Of a stretch of DNA of 64,000 nt, positions 16,140 to 23,644 are shown piece by piece; positions within the stretch are counted from its first letter, which is position 1; each line of letters begins with the position of its first letter. This DNA is from Paenibacillus sp. LS1. GTDB taxonomy: Bacteria; Bacillota; Bacilli; Paenibacillales; Paenibacillaceae. Below the pieces are notes generated by a model. The model searched no databases. It was not told the DNA's origin and saw only the letters and a program-made list of their open reading frames with translations. The DNA lies in NCBI RefSeq assembly GCF_026013365.1, contig NZ_JAPDOE010000015.1:1-64000 (forward strand), given 5' to 3'. Made by a program: the position numbers and the translations under genes.

Positions 16140-17018
16140 TCAGCTTACCTTAGCAAGTCTCGTAGCACGTATCGATGCGGCAGCGTATACGATAAGCGCT
16201 GTCCAGATGAGGGCAAAACCAACGAGCAGAACTGGCGAGACCGTTTCCTTGAACACGAACACGCTCAGGATCAGCATGATCGTCGGTCCGATATATTGCA
16301 CGAAGCCGAGCGTGGACAACGACATCCGGGCAGCCGCCCGTGCAAAGAAAAGCAGCGGCAGCGCCGTCACTACGCCGGCTAGAAGCAATTCAAAAAACAT
16401 GGGCGCAGGCAGCGTCCATGCTGTTGCTTTTCCCACGATGGCCAAGTAGATCCAGTAGCCGAGTGCGATGGGCAGAACTACAGCTGTCTCCGAAAATAAG
16501 CCCACAGAAGCGTCTTGCTTAATCTTCTTCTTCGCAAGACCGTACAAGCCAAATGACACGGCCAGCGAGATCGCAACCCATGGGAAACGTCCGTAGTCGA
16601 TGGCGATGATAAGCACCGCGACACCAGCAATGGCGATCGCGAGCCATTGGCCACGGTTTGGCTTTTCATGAAGGAATACAACCGCGAGCAGCACATTTAG
16701 CAACGGGTTCAAATAATAGCCCAGACTTGTCTCAACGACATGACCATTGTTAACTGCCCAGATGAAGATCAGCCAATTAATAGCGATTAGCAGCCCACTC
16801 GCGGTAAGGGACAGCAAGGTCGAACGACTGGTCAGAATACGCTTCATGTCACTCCAACGGCGCTGGACGGCTACGAGAATACCCATGAAGACGAACGACC
16901 AGACTACCCGATGCGACAGAATCTCGCCTGCCGGTACATTTTCAAACAACTTCCAATACAGCGGGAGAACCCCCCACATGATATACGCAATGATCGCGTT
17001 GATTAATCCACTGTTCAT
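16140..17018 (-). CDS. rarD: EamA-family transporter RarD
   Basis: A ten-helix drug/metabolite transporter of the RarD branch, substrate unknown (the name comes from a chloramphenicol-sensitivity phenotype in Pseudomonas). The 292-residue protein starts with INAIIAYIMWGVLPLYWK, diagnostic of RarD, followed by HRVVWSFVFM, INWLIFIWAVN, LGYYLNPLLNVLLA and FVQYIGPTIMLILSV. Both EamA repeats are present. GAGGGG precedes the ATG at the normal distance. Its GC content looks somewhat higher than the flanking small genes, which may reflect local transfer, but this is an impression only. Confidence 0.9.
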   Translation of the reverse strand: MNSGLINAIIAYIMWGVLPLYWKLFENVPAGEILSHRVVWSFVFMGILVAVQRRWSDMKRILTSRSTLLSLTASGLLIAINWLIFIWAVNNGHVVETSLGYYLNPLLNVLLAVVFLHEKPNRGQWLAIAIAGVAVLIIAIDYGRFPWVAISLAVSFGLYGLAKKKIKQDASVGLFSETAVVLPIALGYWIYLAIVGKATAWTLPAPMFFELLLAGVVTALPLLFFARAAARMSLSTLGFVQYIGPTIMLILSVFVFKETVSPVLLVGFALIWTALIVYAAASIRATRLAKVS

Positions 17019-17168
17019 AACTTTTTCCCCTCTTACCCCTGTGATGTCTCAACGGATTATACGCCTCGATCCTCATTTAAGTAAAGGGGTAATAGGTCAT
17101 GCAGGAAGTCAGCCTCTCGTTCAACTGACTTTTTCTTTGAGCAAAAACTTCACGTTAGCGCAGCGAGA

Positions 17169-17546
17169 TTATACTTTGCGCTTTTTCTTTCTTACTCTCA
17201 TAAAGAAGACAAAGATCGCCGCAAATACGACTACACCTACGATATAAAAATCAATATCCTGCTCAAACATAAACCACATTTTGTGTTCTACGTTTACTTG
17301 TTGTTTTGGTGGAAATCCTTCCCCGAATAGCTCAGTTGCCTGGTTCAAATGATTCATTTCGATGGTCGAACTGCACGGACTACTGCTTAACTCACCATCC
17401 GCTTCGCTAAAGTATATTAAGTATTTGTTGCCTTCCTTGAAATCAAACCCCCAAGTGTAATTCGTTGCTATAATGAGTTGAGAGTCAACTTCCGTATTCC
17501 AACTCTTCTCAGCTTCCACTAAAATATATCTGATTTTCTCTGGCCG
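17169..17546 (-). pseudogene. 5'-truncated TIMP-like membrane-anchored protein
   Basis: The open frame encodes the C-terminal part of a family of secreted proteins with a TIMP/NTR-like domain (WxGFDFKEGNKYLIYFSE, LSSSPCSSTIEM, ELFGEG) and ends in a transmembrane anchor (FYIVGVVVFAAIFVFFMRVRKKK). Family members normally begin with a signal peptide and a CSC motif about 60-80 residues before this part; these are absent. Upstream in frame, after a TAA at 17547-17549, recognisable family sequence (RPEKIRYILVEAEKSW) continues before the first possible start, a GTG at 17519 without a ribosome binding site. The N-terminal half therefore appears to have been deleted. Confidence 0.6.
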
Positions 17547-17613
17547 TTAGGTGAATGAATGCTTTTGTTCATTTAGCGACTTTCTATTTGGGCTATCATT
17601 ATGTATTCAATAA

Positions 17614-17653
17614 CAAAAAAACGGACGCCGATCTGTCGAGAATCAGCGTCCGT
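17614..17653 (-). terminator. Terminator of the NAD(P)-binding protein gene
   Basis: On the minus strand ACGGACGC (17646-17653) pairs with GCGTCCGT (17621-17628) and is followed by TTTTTTT. It lies about 30 bases beyond the stop codon at 17684. Confidence 0.85.
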
Positions 17654-17683
17654 TTGTATGTTCCATATTATAATTTCAAAGTG

Positions 17684-18325
17684 TTACTTCACTTCGCCAA
17701 CAACGGTAAAGCGCTCGTTTTGGTGTTGTGGATTCTCGATCTCATCAACCAAAGCAATCGCATAGTCTGCATAGCTGATGTAGCTGTTGCCTTCGCTATT
17801 CACGAGAATAACGTCGTTGCCTGCTTGATATTTGCCTGTACGCACACCTTCTGGATTAAAGAATCCAGCCGGGCTCAGGAATGTCCATTGAATACCTGAA
17901 GATGCTTGCAAATCCTGCAAGTTTTGGCCTTGGTTCGTTGCAGTTGCTTTGTATGCATCAGGGAACCCTGGAGATTCAAAGACACGCAATGTCTTGGACT
18001 CGTCTGTGAACAGGCTACCTGCTCCACCCACGACGATCAAGCGAGTGTTTGGCGCATCTTTCAGGATGTTGATCAAAGCTTGTCCAGCTTCAACATGAAG
18101 ATGTTCTTGCCCTGGAGCTGCACCGAACGAGTTTACGATAACGTCAAAACCTTTGATATCTTCTGCGGTGAGATCAAAAACTTCTTTTTCCAATACGTTA
18201 AGGGACTTATCTTCCAATTTGGATGCGTTACGAACGATCGCCGTCACTTCATGACCTCTGTCTGCCGCTTCTTTCAGAATCAAACTTCCTGCTTTACCTG
18301 TAGCACCAATAATTGCAATGTTCAT
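17684..18325 (-). CDS. NAD(P)-dependent epimerase/reductase-like protein (YwnB-type)
   Basis: An atypical short-chain dehydrogenase of the NAD(P)H-binding PF13460 type. The 213-residue protein opens with MNIAIIGATGKAGSLILKEA, a GxxGxxG dinucleotide loop, and continues with HEVTAIVRN, VNSFGAAPG, LIVVGGAGSL and TFLSPAGFF. B. subtilis YwnB is a clear relative; the substrate is unknown. AAAGGAG lies well placed before the ATG. The promoter upstream is unusually strong (TTGACA, 17 bases, TATAGT) and is covered by two palindromes, so the gene is probably tightly repressed and induced by a small molecule or electrophile. The regulator is not next to it. Confidence 0.8.
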   Translation of the reverse strand: MNIAIIGATGKAGSLILKEAADRGHEVTAIVRNASKLEDKSLNVLEKEVFDLTAEDIKGFDVIVNSFGAAPGQEHLHVEAGQALINILKDAPNTRLIVVGGAGSLFTDESKTLRVFESPGFPDAYKATATNQGQNLQDLQASSGIQWTFLSPAGFFNPEGVRTGKYQAGNDVILVNSEGNSYISYADYAIALVDEIENPQHQNERFTVVGEVK

Positions 18326-18377
18326 TATAATCTCTCCTTTAGTTATGTTATGTTATGTTCTGTTCAAACTTCATAAT

Positions 18378-18409
18378 GTAACTATAATAGTTACAACATA
18401 TGTTGTCAA
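18378..18409 (-). promoter_or_regulatory. Promoter and operator palindromes of the YwnB-like gene
   Basis: TTGACA (18404-18409, minus) and TATAGT (18381-18386) are 17 bases apart. Two palindromes overlap them: GTAACTATAATAGTTAC (18378-18394) over the -10 and ACAACATATGTTGT (18393-18406) over the spacer and part of the -35. This is the architecture of a repressor-controlled promoter. Confidence 0.7.
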
Positions 18410-18432
18410 CCATGCAACAAACATAAACACAA

Positions 18433-18482
18433 AAAAGCCCCTGATATCATGCCCGTGCAAAACGGATACAATTCAGAGGCTA
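18433..18482 (-). terminator. Terminator after yutM
   Basis: On the minus strand AGCCTCTGA pairs with TCAGGGGCT around a loop of about 25 bases and is followed by TTTTTTG, about 70 bases beyond the yutM stop codon. Confidence 0.65.
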
Positions 18483-18549
18483 TCTATTAAAGGGACTGCA
18501 ACTGCTTTATTTTAGATCATCATCAGAAACCGCTATACAACTCAGTCTC

Positions 18550-18906
18550 TTAACAATCTTTATCTGGTACGCCCGCTTCTTCCTTCGTACGGAAAGAAGA
18601 TCCACACCCGCAGGTCGCTACCGCGTTCGGATTATGAATCGTGAACCCACCCGACATACCGGACTCTTCAAAATCAATTTCGAGACCATCAAGGTATTTC
18701 AGGTTTTCCTTCTCGACTACAACCTTCATACTCTGAATATCCATATACAGGTCCTCATCGGACTCTTTATCGTCAAAGCCCATGGCGTACGAAAATCCGG
18801 TACAACCGCCCGGTGCTACGCCAAGACGCAGAAACATACCAGGTGTCTCTTGCTGTGCAAGCATCTCTTTCAATCTGTCAGCAGCCGTTTCGCTGATGTT
18901 AATCAT
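18550..18906 (-). CDS. yutM: A-type iron-sulfur carrier (HesB/IscA/ErpA family)
   Basis: A-type carriers receive Fe-S clusters from the SUF scaffold and hand them to target enzymes. The 118-residue protein has the three expected cysteines, one in GGCTGFSY and two in CGCGSSF, which bind the cluster, and the fold-defining GFTIHNPNA. It corresponds to Bacillus YutM. AAAGGAG lies 11 bases before the ATG. A MITE-like element (18939-19144) sits directly upstream, 33 bases from the start codon, so the leader or promoter of this gene has been reshaped by it. Targets nearby include radical-SAM enzymes MqnE and LipA. Confidence 0.92.
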   Translation of the reverse strand: MINISETAADRLKEMLAQQETPGMFLRLGVAPGGCTGFSYAMGFDDKESDEDLYMDIQSMKVVVEKENLKYLDGLEIDFEESGMSGGFTIHNPNAVATCGCGSSFRTKEEAGVPDKDC

Positions 18907-18938
18907 GCCAGGTCACTCTCCTTTTTCATATAAAATCA

Positions 18939-19144
18939 TGTTCAAAAAGGGCGCTTTTCAGTACCAAGAAGATGGGATGAAGATAGAAATGGAGTAGCGG
19001 AGCGTAGGCAAAACTACGTGAGCAACTACAATGTTTCCAAAGGAAACATACTTCGTAAGCCTCCAGCTTATTTCGGCTGAATCCCATCTTCGACGCTGAG
19101 ATGCCGCTAGGCATCCTTCGTAATCAAAAGCGGACTTTTTGAAC
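18939..19144. mobile_element. MITE-like element, copy 2
   Basis: This 206-base copy opens TGTTCAAAAAG and closes CTTTTTGAACT. It shares most of copy 1 (2785-2953) and has an extra block of about 40 bases including the small hairpin TGTTTCCAAAGGAAACA. Inverted ends extend about 20 bases (CGCTTTTCAG / AATCAAAAGCG). There is no transposase. The two copies agree at about three quarters of aligned positions by eye. Confidence 0.7.
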
Positions 19145-19251
19145 TACCTTTCATTAACTCTTCTTTAAATTATACTCCACCCCGTCAAGGGTCTCAAGTC
19201 ATGTTTGCCTCTTTCCGCGTTCCCCCTGAACTCCTTTTTCTTCCCAGTGTA

Positions 19252-19280
19252 TTGAACCCCCGCGACACGAGGTTTATAAT
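19252..19280 (+). promoter_or_regulatory. Sigma-A promoter of mqnE
   Basis: TTGAAC (19252-19257) and a perfect TATAAT (19275-19280) are separated by 17 bases. The predicted start near 19287 leaves a 5' untranslated leader of about 290 bases before mqnE. Confidence 0.75.
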
Positions 19281-19286
19281 GAATAG

Positions 19287-19576
19287 GTGGTCGCACTGAA
19301 ATGTCGATATTTTGTCATGACTTATTCAGACGATGGTCATAATTGGAGTTGTAATTTTTTTCACATTTCGAGACTGCAACGCAGTCCCCAATGCATATAT
19401 GAGTCAACAGACTCCATTTTTTGAAAAAATTTAGCTTTCATATGCAGCACACGCTGCACCGGGTAAATAAGAGTTAGTCCATTAAGAAAGCGGCAGTTGA
19501 CCGCATCTTTGCTATGTAGTTCTGTATGCAGATCCTACACACAACTCAAATCCGGTTAAGAACAGGAGGAAACAGT
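19287..19576 (+). promoter_or_regulatory. Long structured 5' leader of mqnE
   Basis: The leader contains several small stems: ATGAC/GTCAT, GACTGC-AAC-GCAGTC (about 19372-19386), TGGAGT/ACTCCA spanning it, GCAGC-ACAC-GCTGC (about 19444-19457) and GCGG/CCGC. None is a clear terminator. I do not recognise a known riboswitch. The length alone suggests post-transcriptional control. Confidence 0.4.
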
Positions 19577-20683
19577 ATGTCTACATTGGTAACACCGTTC
19601 ACAGACAAAAGAATGGCTGAAATCGTTGAGAAAGTGCAGAACGGCGTAAGGCTGAGCGTAGAAGACGGCGTATATCTGTATGAAACAGATGATCTGCTGA
19701 CTTTGGGCCAGTTGGCCAATGAGGCCAACCTGCGGAAGAATGGTAAGAAAGTGTATTTCATTGAAAACATGAGTCTTTATTTTACAAACGTATGCGAAGC
19801 TCGCTGCGCTTTTTGTAATTTCCGCAAAGACCAGGGTGAAGATGGTTCTTACACGTTGTCCGGTCAGGAAATGATCGATTATGTGGAACAGCATATTCAT
19901 CCGGGCGTACGAGAGTTCCATATTGTAGGCGGACATAATAACCATGTTCCTTTTCAGTATTATGTCGATTCCCTGCGTGCTTTAAACGAGAAATATCCGG
20001 ATGTTACGCTGAAAGCCTACACGGCAGCCGAGATCGATTTCTTCACTCGTATCAGCGGGCTCAGTATTAAGGAAGTTCTACAGGAGCTGCAAAAAGCAGG
20101 TCTTAAAACATTGACTGGCGGCGGCGCTGAGATTCTGTCGGATGAATATCGCAAAAAAATGCGTGTGGACAAAGCGAACGTGGATCGTTATCTTGAGGTG
20201 CACCGCACAGCTCATAACCTGGGCATGCGTACACATACTACGATGTTGTATGGATCAATCGAATCCTATGAGGACCGCGTTAACCATATGGCGCAGATTC
20301 GTGAATTGCAAGACGAGACCAACGGATTCATGGTCTTTATCCCGCTTTCCATGCAACCAAAAAGTAAAAACGCGAGCATTATGCGTCGTAACTCGGCTTA
20401 TGAGGATCTCAAAACAATTGCGATCAGCCGTTTGATGCTGGATAACATCGATCATATCAAAGCCTACTTCATCAACATCGGTCCTCAGTTGGCTCAAGTC
20501 GCCCTTGGATTCGGTGCTTCGGATGCACATGGCACGATTGTTCGCGAACGGATTAGTCATGCAGCAGGTGCACTAACGCCTGAAGGCCTCACCCGTAAAG
20601 AGCTTATTTGGCTAATTAAAGGTGCAGGACGCATTCCGGTAGAACGTGATACGTTCTACAACGAGATTCAAGTGTACGAATAG
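19577..20683 (+). CDS. mqnE: Aminofutalosine synthase MqnE
   Basis: A radical-SAM enzyme of the futalosine route to menaquinone that joins the enolpyruvyl benzoate product of MqnA to SAM-derived adenosine, giving aminofutalosine. The 368-residue protein has the cluster motif CEARCAFC (C73, C77, C80), the HIVGGHNNHVPF segment, TGGGAEILSDEYRKKM and the C-terminal ISHAAGALTPEGLTR, typical of MqnE rather than MqnC or CofH. AGGAGG lies 7 bases before the ATG at 19577. No other mqn gene is in the window. Its product would serve the menaquinone-reducing enzymes YumB and YutJ. Confidence 0.93.
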   Translation: MSTLVTPFTDKRMAEIVEKVQNGVRLSVEDGVYLYETDDLLTLGQLANEANLRKNGKKVYFIENMSLYFTNVCEARCAFCNFRKDQGEDGSYTLSGQEMIDYVEQHIHPGVREFHIVGGHNNHVPFQYYVDSLRALNEKYPDVTLKAYTAAEIDFFTRISGLSIKEVLQELQKAGLKTLTGGGAEILSDEYRKKMRVDKANVDRYLEVHRTAHNLGMRTHTTMLYGSIESYEDRVNHMAQIRELQDETNGFMVFIPLSMQPKSKNASIMRRNSAYEDLKTIAISRLMLDNIDHIKAYFINIGPQLAQVALGFGASDAHGTIVRERISHAAGALTPEGLTRKELIWLIKGAGRIPVERDTFYNEIQVYE

Positions 20684-20837
20684 TATTTACACCATATAAA
20701 AAAAATATTGCACTAGCATCACTCCATGACGCTGCTTTCATTATAGGGGGAGACGTTTGAATTCGAGTGGTGCAAACTGCTGATTTATATCTTCAATTTT
20801 CAATGTCTATTTTTCAATTATTCAAATCCAAACAAAA

Positions 20838-20867
20838 GGAGCAGCTATGTTATTGCATAGCTGCTCC
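20838..20867. promoter_or_regulatory. Perfect hairpin in the yutJ leader
   Basis: GGAGCAGCTATG (20838-20849) and CATAGCTGCTCC (20856-20867) form a perfect 12-base-pair stem with a 6-base loop. The left arm contains a ribosome binding site (AAGGAG) and an ATG (20847) in frame with yutJ. On the minus strand the stem is followed by TTTTGTTTGG, so it could also stop antisense transcription into mqnE. Confidence 0.55.
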
Positions 20868-20918
20868 ACAGGTTACAGCCCCATTTCAGTGGGACTGATG
20901 CAGAAAGGAAGCCGAGTC

Positions 20919-21980
20919 ATGAAAAATTTCGTCATTCTTGGAGGCGGCTATGGCGGCCTCACCATCATCAAGGAACTTCTGGAAGGTAAAATTCCATCCG
21001 ATACACAAATTATTTTGGTGGACCGCAGCCCCTTTCAGGGATTAAAGACAGAATATTACGCACTCGCAGCAGGAACCGTATCCGATTATGACCTGCGTAT
21101 CCAATTTCCAGTGAGCGATAAAGTCACTTACCGTTATGGAGAAGTTACTTCGATCGACTTGGAACAGCGTCAGATTGAATTTGAAGGCCAAGACCCGCTC
21201 GTCTATGACAAGCTTGTCATCGGACTTGGTTGTACAGACCGTTTCCACAACACACCAGGCGCTGAAGATTACAGCTGTACCATCCAGAGCTTCAGCAAAA
21301 CACGCGAGACCTACCTGCGTCTTAATGAGATCAAAGCCTACGGTAATGTGCATATCGTTGGCGGCGGATTAAGTGGTGTCGAGATGGCAGCTGAACTACG
21401 TGAGAGCAGACCGGATTTGAACATCAGTATTCTGGATCGTGGCGAGCGTGTATTATCTGCTTTCCCGCAACGTCTGTCCGTATATGTGCATGAATGGTTC
21501 AACGAACATCAGGTAGAGACCCGCGGACATATCGCCATTTCACGCGTTGAACCGAATGCGATCTTTAACCGGGATGAACAGATTCTAACCGATGCAGTCG
21601 TGTGGACTGCAGGCATTCAGCCCGTAAAAGTGGTACAGGATCTGGACGTGACCAAAGACCCTCAAGGTCGTGTCGTTCTGAATGAATACTACCAAATCCC
21701 GGAATATACCGATGTATATGTCGTTGGTGACTGTGCGAGTGTCCCTTATGCACCTAGCGGTCAAGCTGCGGAAGTGCAGGGTGAGCAGATCGCCCATATT
21801 CAGCATGCCCTCTGGAAAGGCGAAAAGCCCAATCCACATCCACTCAAGCTTCGTGGCACACTCGGTGCACTCGGCAAGAAGTCTGGGTTTGGGCTGATGG
21901 GCAAAACGTCCATGATGGGACGTGTACCTCGTATTTTGAAAAGTGGTGTGCTCTGGATGTCCAAGCGCCATCTCGGTTAG
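20919..21980 (+). CDS. yutJ: NAD(P)/FAD-dependent oxidoreductase, NDH-2-like (YutJ)
   Basis: A second pyridine-nucleotide disulfide oxidoreductase of the NDH-2 family. The 353-residue protein has FVILGGGYGGLTII at the N-terminus (FAD), VHIVGGGLSGVEMAAEL (NADH), VVWTAGIQP and DVYVVGDCAS. It matches Bacillus YutJ, whose quinone or electron partner is not established. AAAGGA lies 9 bases before the ATG at 20919, the start I prefer. An alternative in-frame ATG at 20847 with its own AAGGAG is locked in a perfect hairpin. The stop codon overlaps that of the convergent yuzB by four bases. Confidence 0.85.
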   Translation: MKNFVILGGGYGGLTIIKELLEGKIPSDTQIILVDRSPFQGLKTEYYALAAGTVSDYDLRIQFPVSDKVTYRYGEVTSIDLEQRQIEFEGQDPLVYDKLVIGLGCTDRFHNTPGAEDYSCTIQSFSKTRETYLRLNEIKAYGNVHIVGGGLSGVEMAAELRESRPDLNISILDRGERVLSAFPQRLSVYVHEWFNEHQVETRGHIAISRVEPNAIFNRDEQILTDAVVWTAGIQPVKVVQDLDVTKDPQGRVVLNEYYQIPEYTDVYVVGDCASVPYAPSGQAAEVQGEQIAHIQHALWKGEKPNPHPLKLRGTLGALGKKSGFGLMGKTSMMGRVPRILKSGVLWMSKRHLG

Positions 21981-22231
21981 TCGAGATCTAGCTCGTCCCA
22001 GACATCGGCTTCGGCAACTTTGGCCAGAATGGCGTTATATAGATCTTCCACTTTGTCCGTGATGACAACTTCACCATTCACCAGTGCAAATGGAGTCATA
22101 GAACATTGGCCGCAGTTGGTGAGGCAGCCGTATTCAATCACGTCATAGTCTGGATTTTCTTCCAGTTGATCCATGACTTCATCTGTGCCAAAATGCATAT
22201 TATTGGCACAAAATTCAATAATCGGTCTCAT
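21977..22231 (-). CDS. yuzB: YuzB-family protein (DUF1450)
   Basis: The 84-residue protein matches the YuzB/DUF1450 family: IEFCANNM, EYGCLTNCGQCSMTPFALVNGEVV. The four cysteines (C8 plus the CLTNCGQC set) resemble a thioredoxin-like [2Fe-2S] or zinc site, but the function is not known. AGGTGA precedes the ATG at the normal distance. It is divergent from yutI, an Fe-S scaffold gene, and convergent with yutJ. The same three genes are neighbours in Bacillus, hinting at a shared role in Fe-S or redox metabolism. Confidence 0.85.
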   Translation of the reverse strand: MRPIIEFCANNMHFGTDEVMDQLEENPDYDVIEYGCLTNCGQCSMTPFALVNGEVVITDKVEDLYNAILAKVAEADVWDELDLD

Positions 22232-22251
22232 TTAAGTTCACCTGCTTTGTT

Positions 22252-22273
22252 TGACCATTTTAATTTATGGTCA
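22252..22273. promoter_or_regulatory. Palindrome between yuzB and yutI
   Basis: TGACCAT and ATGGTCA form a perfect 7-8-7 inverted repeat in the 80-base divergent region. A TATAAT for yutI follows at 22281-22286. It is placed to act as an operator for one or both genes. I do not recognise the regulator. Confidence 0.45.
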
Positions 22274-22311
22274 TTTGTAATATAATATAGGAAGGAAAGG
22301 AGTTGAACAAT

Positions 22312-22557
22312 ATGAGCGAAAACGCACAAAGCACCATGTATGATGAGGTATCTGATGTGCTTGATAAACTTCGTCCGTTCCTGCAGCGCGATGGCGGTGA
22401 CGTGGAACTGGTCGACGTGGAGGACGGCATCATTAAGCTGAAACTGGTCGGTGCCTGCGGCAGTTGCCCAAGCTCCACCATTACCTTAAAAGCCGGGATT
22501 GAACGCGCCCTTCTCGAAGAAGTTGAGGGTGTACAAGAAGTCGTACAAGTATTCTAA
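22312..22557 (+). CDS. yutI: NifU-like C-terminal domain protein (YutI)
   Basis: An Nfu-type iron-sulfur scaffold or carrier of 81 residues. It carries the single-domain signature LRPFLQRDGGDVELV and the cluster-binding ACGSCPSSTITLK, with two cysteines that form a [4Fe-4S] site in a dimer. AAGGAG lies about 9 bases before the ATG at 22312. The upstream TTG in frame would abut it and is rejected. Together with yutM it supplies clusters to enzymes such as lipoyl synthase. Confidence 0.92.
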   Translation: MSENAQSTMYDEVSDVLDKLRPFLQRDGGDVELVDVEDGIIKLKLVGACGSCPSSTITLKAGIERALLEEVEGVQEVVQVF

Positions 22558-22581
22558 TCAATCCTTCACGAAATAAACCTC

Positions 22582-22622
22582 AAGAGCCTTTCGCTTCGCA
22601 TGAAGCGGAGGGCTCTTTTTTT
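22582..22622 (+). terminator. Terminator after yutI
   Basis: AGAGCC..TCGCTTC pairs with GAAGCG..GGCTCT around a GCAT loop and runs into TTTTTTT. Confidence 0.9.
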
Positions 22623-22697
22623 GTGTGCATATGGAGAGAGTCCATTTCTCACTGTCACCTTGACCAGTTTTCCACGTACAGTCCTTCAATTCACCTT

Positions 22698-23483
22698 TTA
22701 AGTATCCTCGCGCTGTATGGTTGGACGAATCGGATCAAGTCCTCCGGATACATCCATAATGTTTCCTGTTATAAAATCAGAATGATCAAGACATAGATAC
22801 GTAATCACTCGTGCAATATCTTCACCGCTGCCAGGACGCCCTCTTGGCGTTTCCTCGTCGGTGATACCTGCCATTTCATCAATCGTTTTTTCTTTGTTGG
22901 CACCGCGAATATCTCCGGGACATACCATGTTAACCGTAATGCCATAAGGAGCTTCTTCAACCGCGAGTGTCTTCGTAAAAGATACCAGACCCACCTTGGC
23001 AGCCGCATATACCGCGCGATGAGGCCAAGATCTCGCTTCTCCAGCATGACTGAAGCCAAAATGGATAATGCGTCCCCATTGCTTGCGTCTCATCTCTGGC
23101 AATACACGCTGATCCAGTAACATCGGTCCCAACAGATTTCCCTGCACAAGCATTTGGACCTCAGCTTCAGAATAATCCGCAAATAATCGTCGTTCACGGA
23201 CAAATGGCCCCGCGTTATTCACCAAAATATCAATACTGCCCAGCTTGTCTTCCACCTGTTCAACCAATGAAGCAATATCTTCCACCTTGGATATATCCGC
23301 CTGGATGGCAATGCACCGCACACCCTTGGCTGTAATCTGAGTCCTTAAAGCCTCAGCTTCTGTTCTGCTGTGTACATAGTTGAGGGCAATATGACACCCC
23401 TGATCTGCCAGACTGAGGGCCGTCATTTTACCAAGACCTTTGGCACTTCCCGTTATGAGGGCAACCTTTCCCTTCACGTTCAT
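22698..23483 (-). CDS. Short-chain dehydrogenase/reductase
   Basis: A classical SDR related to FabG, with TGSAKGLG as the nucleotide loop, NNAGP, the active-site Ser in HFGFSHAGE, YAAAK and PG at the expected places. The final WxGG-like motif appears as DVSGGLDP. Substrate is unknown. The start is uncertain: the ATG at 23483 lies only three bases past AGAGG, and GTG two codons later (23477) has better spacing. The frame from TTG at 23495 has no ribosome binding site. It stands between the yutI terminator and a divergent membrane protein gene, with no operon partners. Confidence 0.8.
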   Translation of the reverse strand: MNVKGKVALITGSAKGLGKMTALSLADQGCHIALNYVHSRTEAEALRTQITAKGVRCIAIQADISKVEDIASLVEQVEDKLGSIDILVNNAGPFVRERRLFADYSEAEVQMLVQGNLLGPMLLDQRVLPEMRRKQWGRIIHFGFSHAGEARSWPHRAVYAAAKVGLVSFTKTLAVEEAPYGITVNMVCPGDIRGANKEKTIDEMAGITDEETPRGRPGSGEDIARVITYLCLDHSDFITGNIMDVSGGLDPIRPTIQREDT

Positions 23484-23644
23484 CCCCCTCTTCAAAGAGC
23501 AGTCACTATCCAGTATAAAAGATTTATCCTCCTCCTACAACTCAGTTATCTCTAAGGAAGTATCCACCTATAATTCCAAATATATCTTGATCGAAATCAG
23601 ACACCTGTGATACTGTCGAGGATATAACCCGAAAGGACCTCAAC

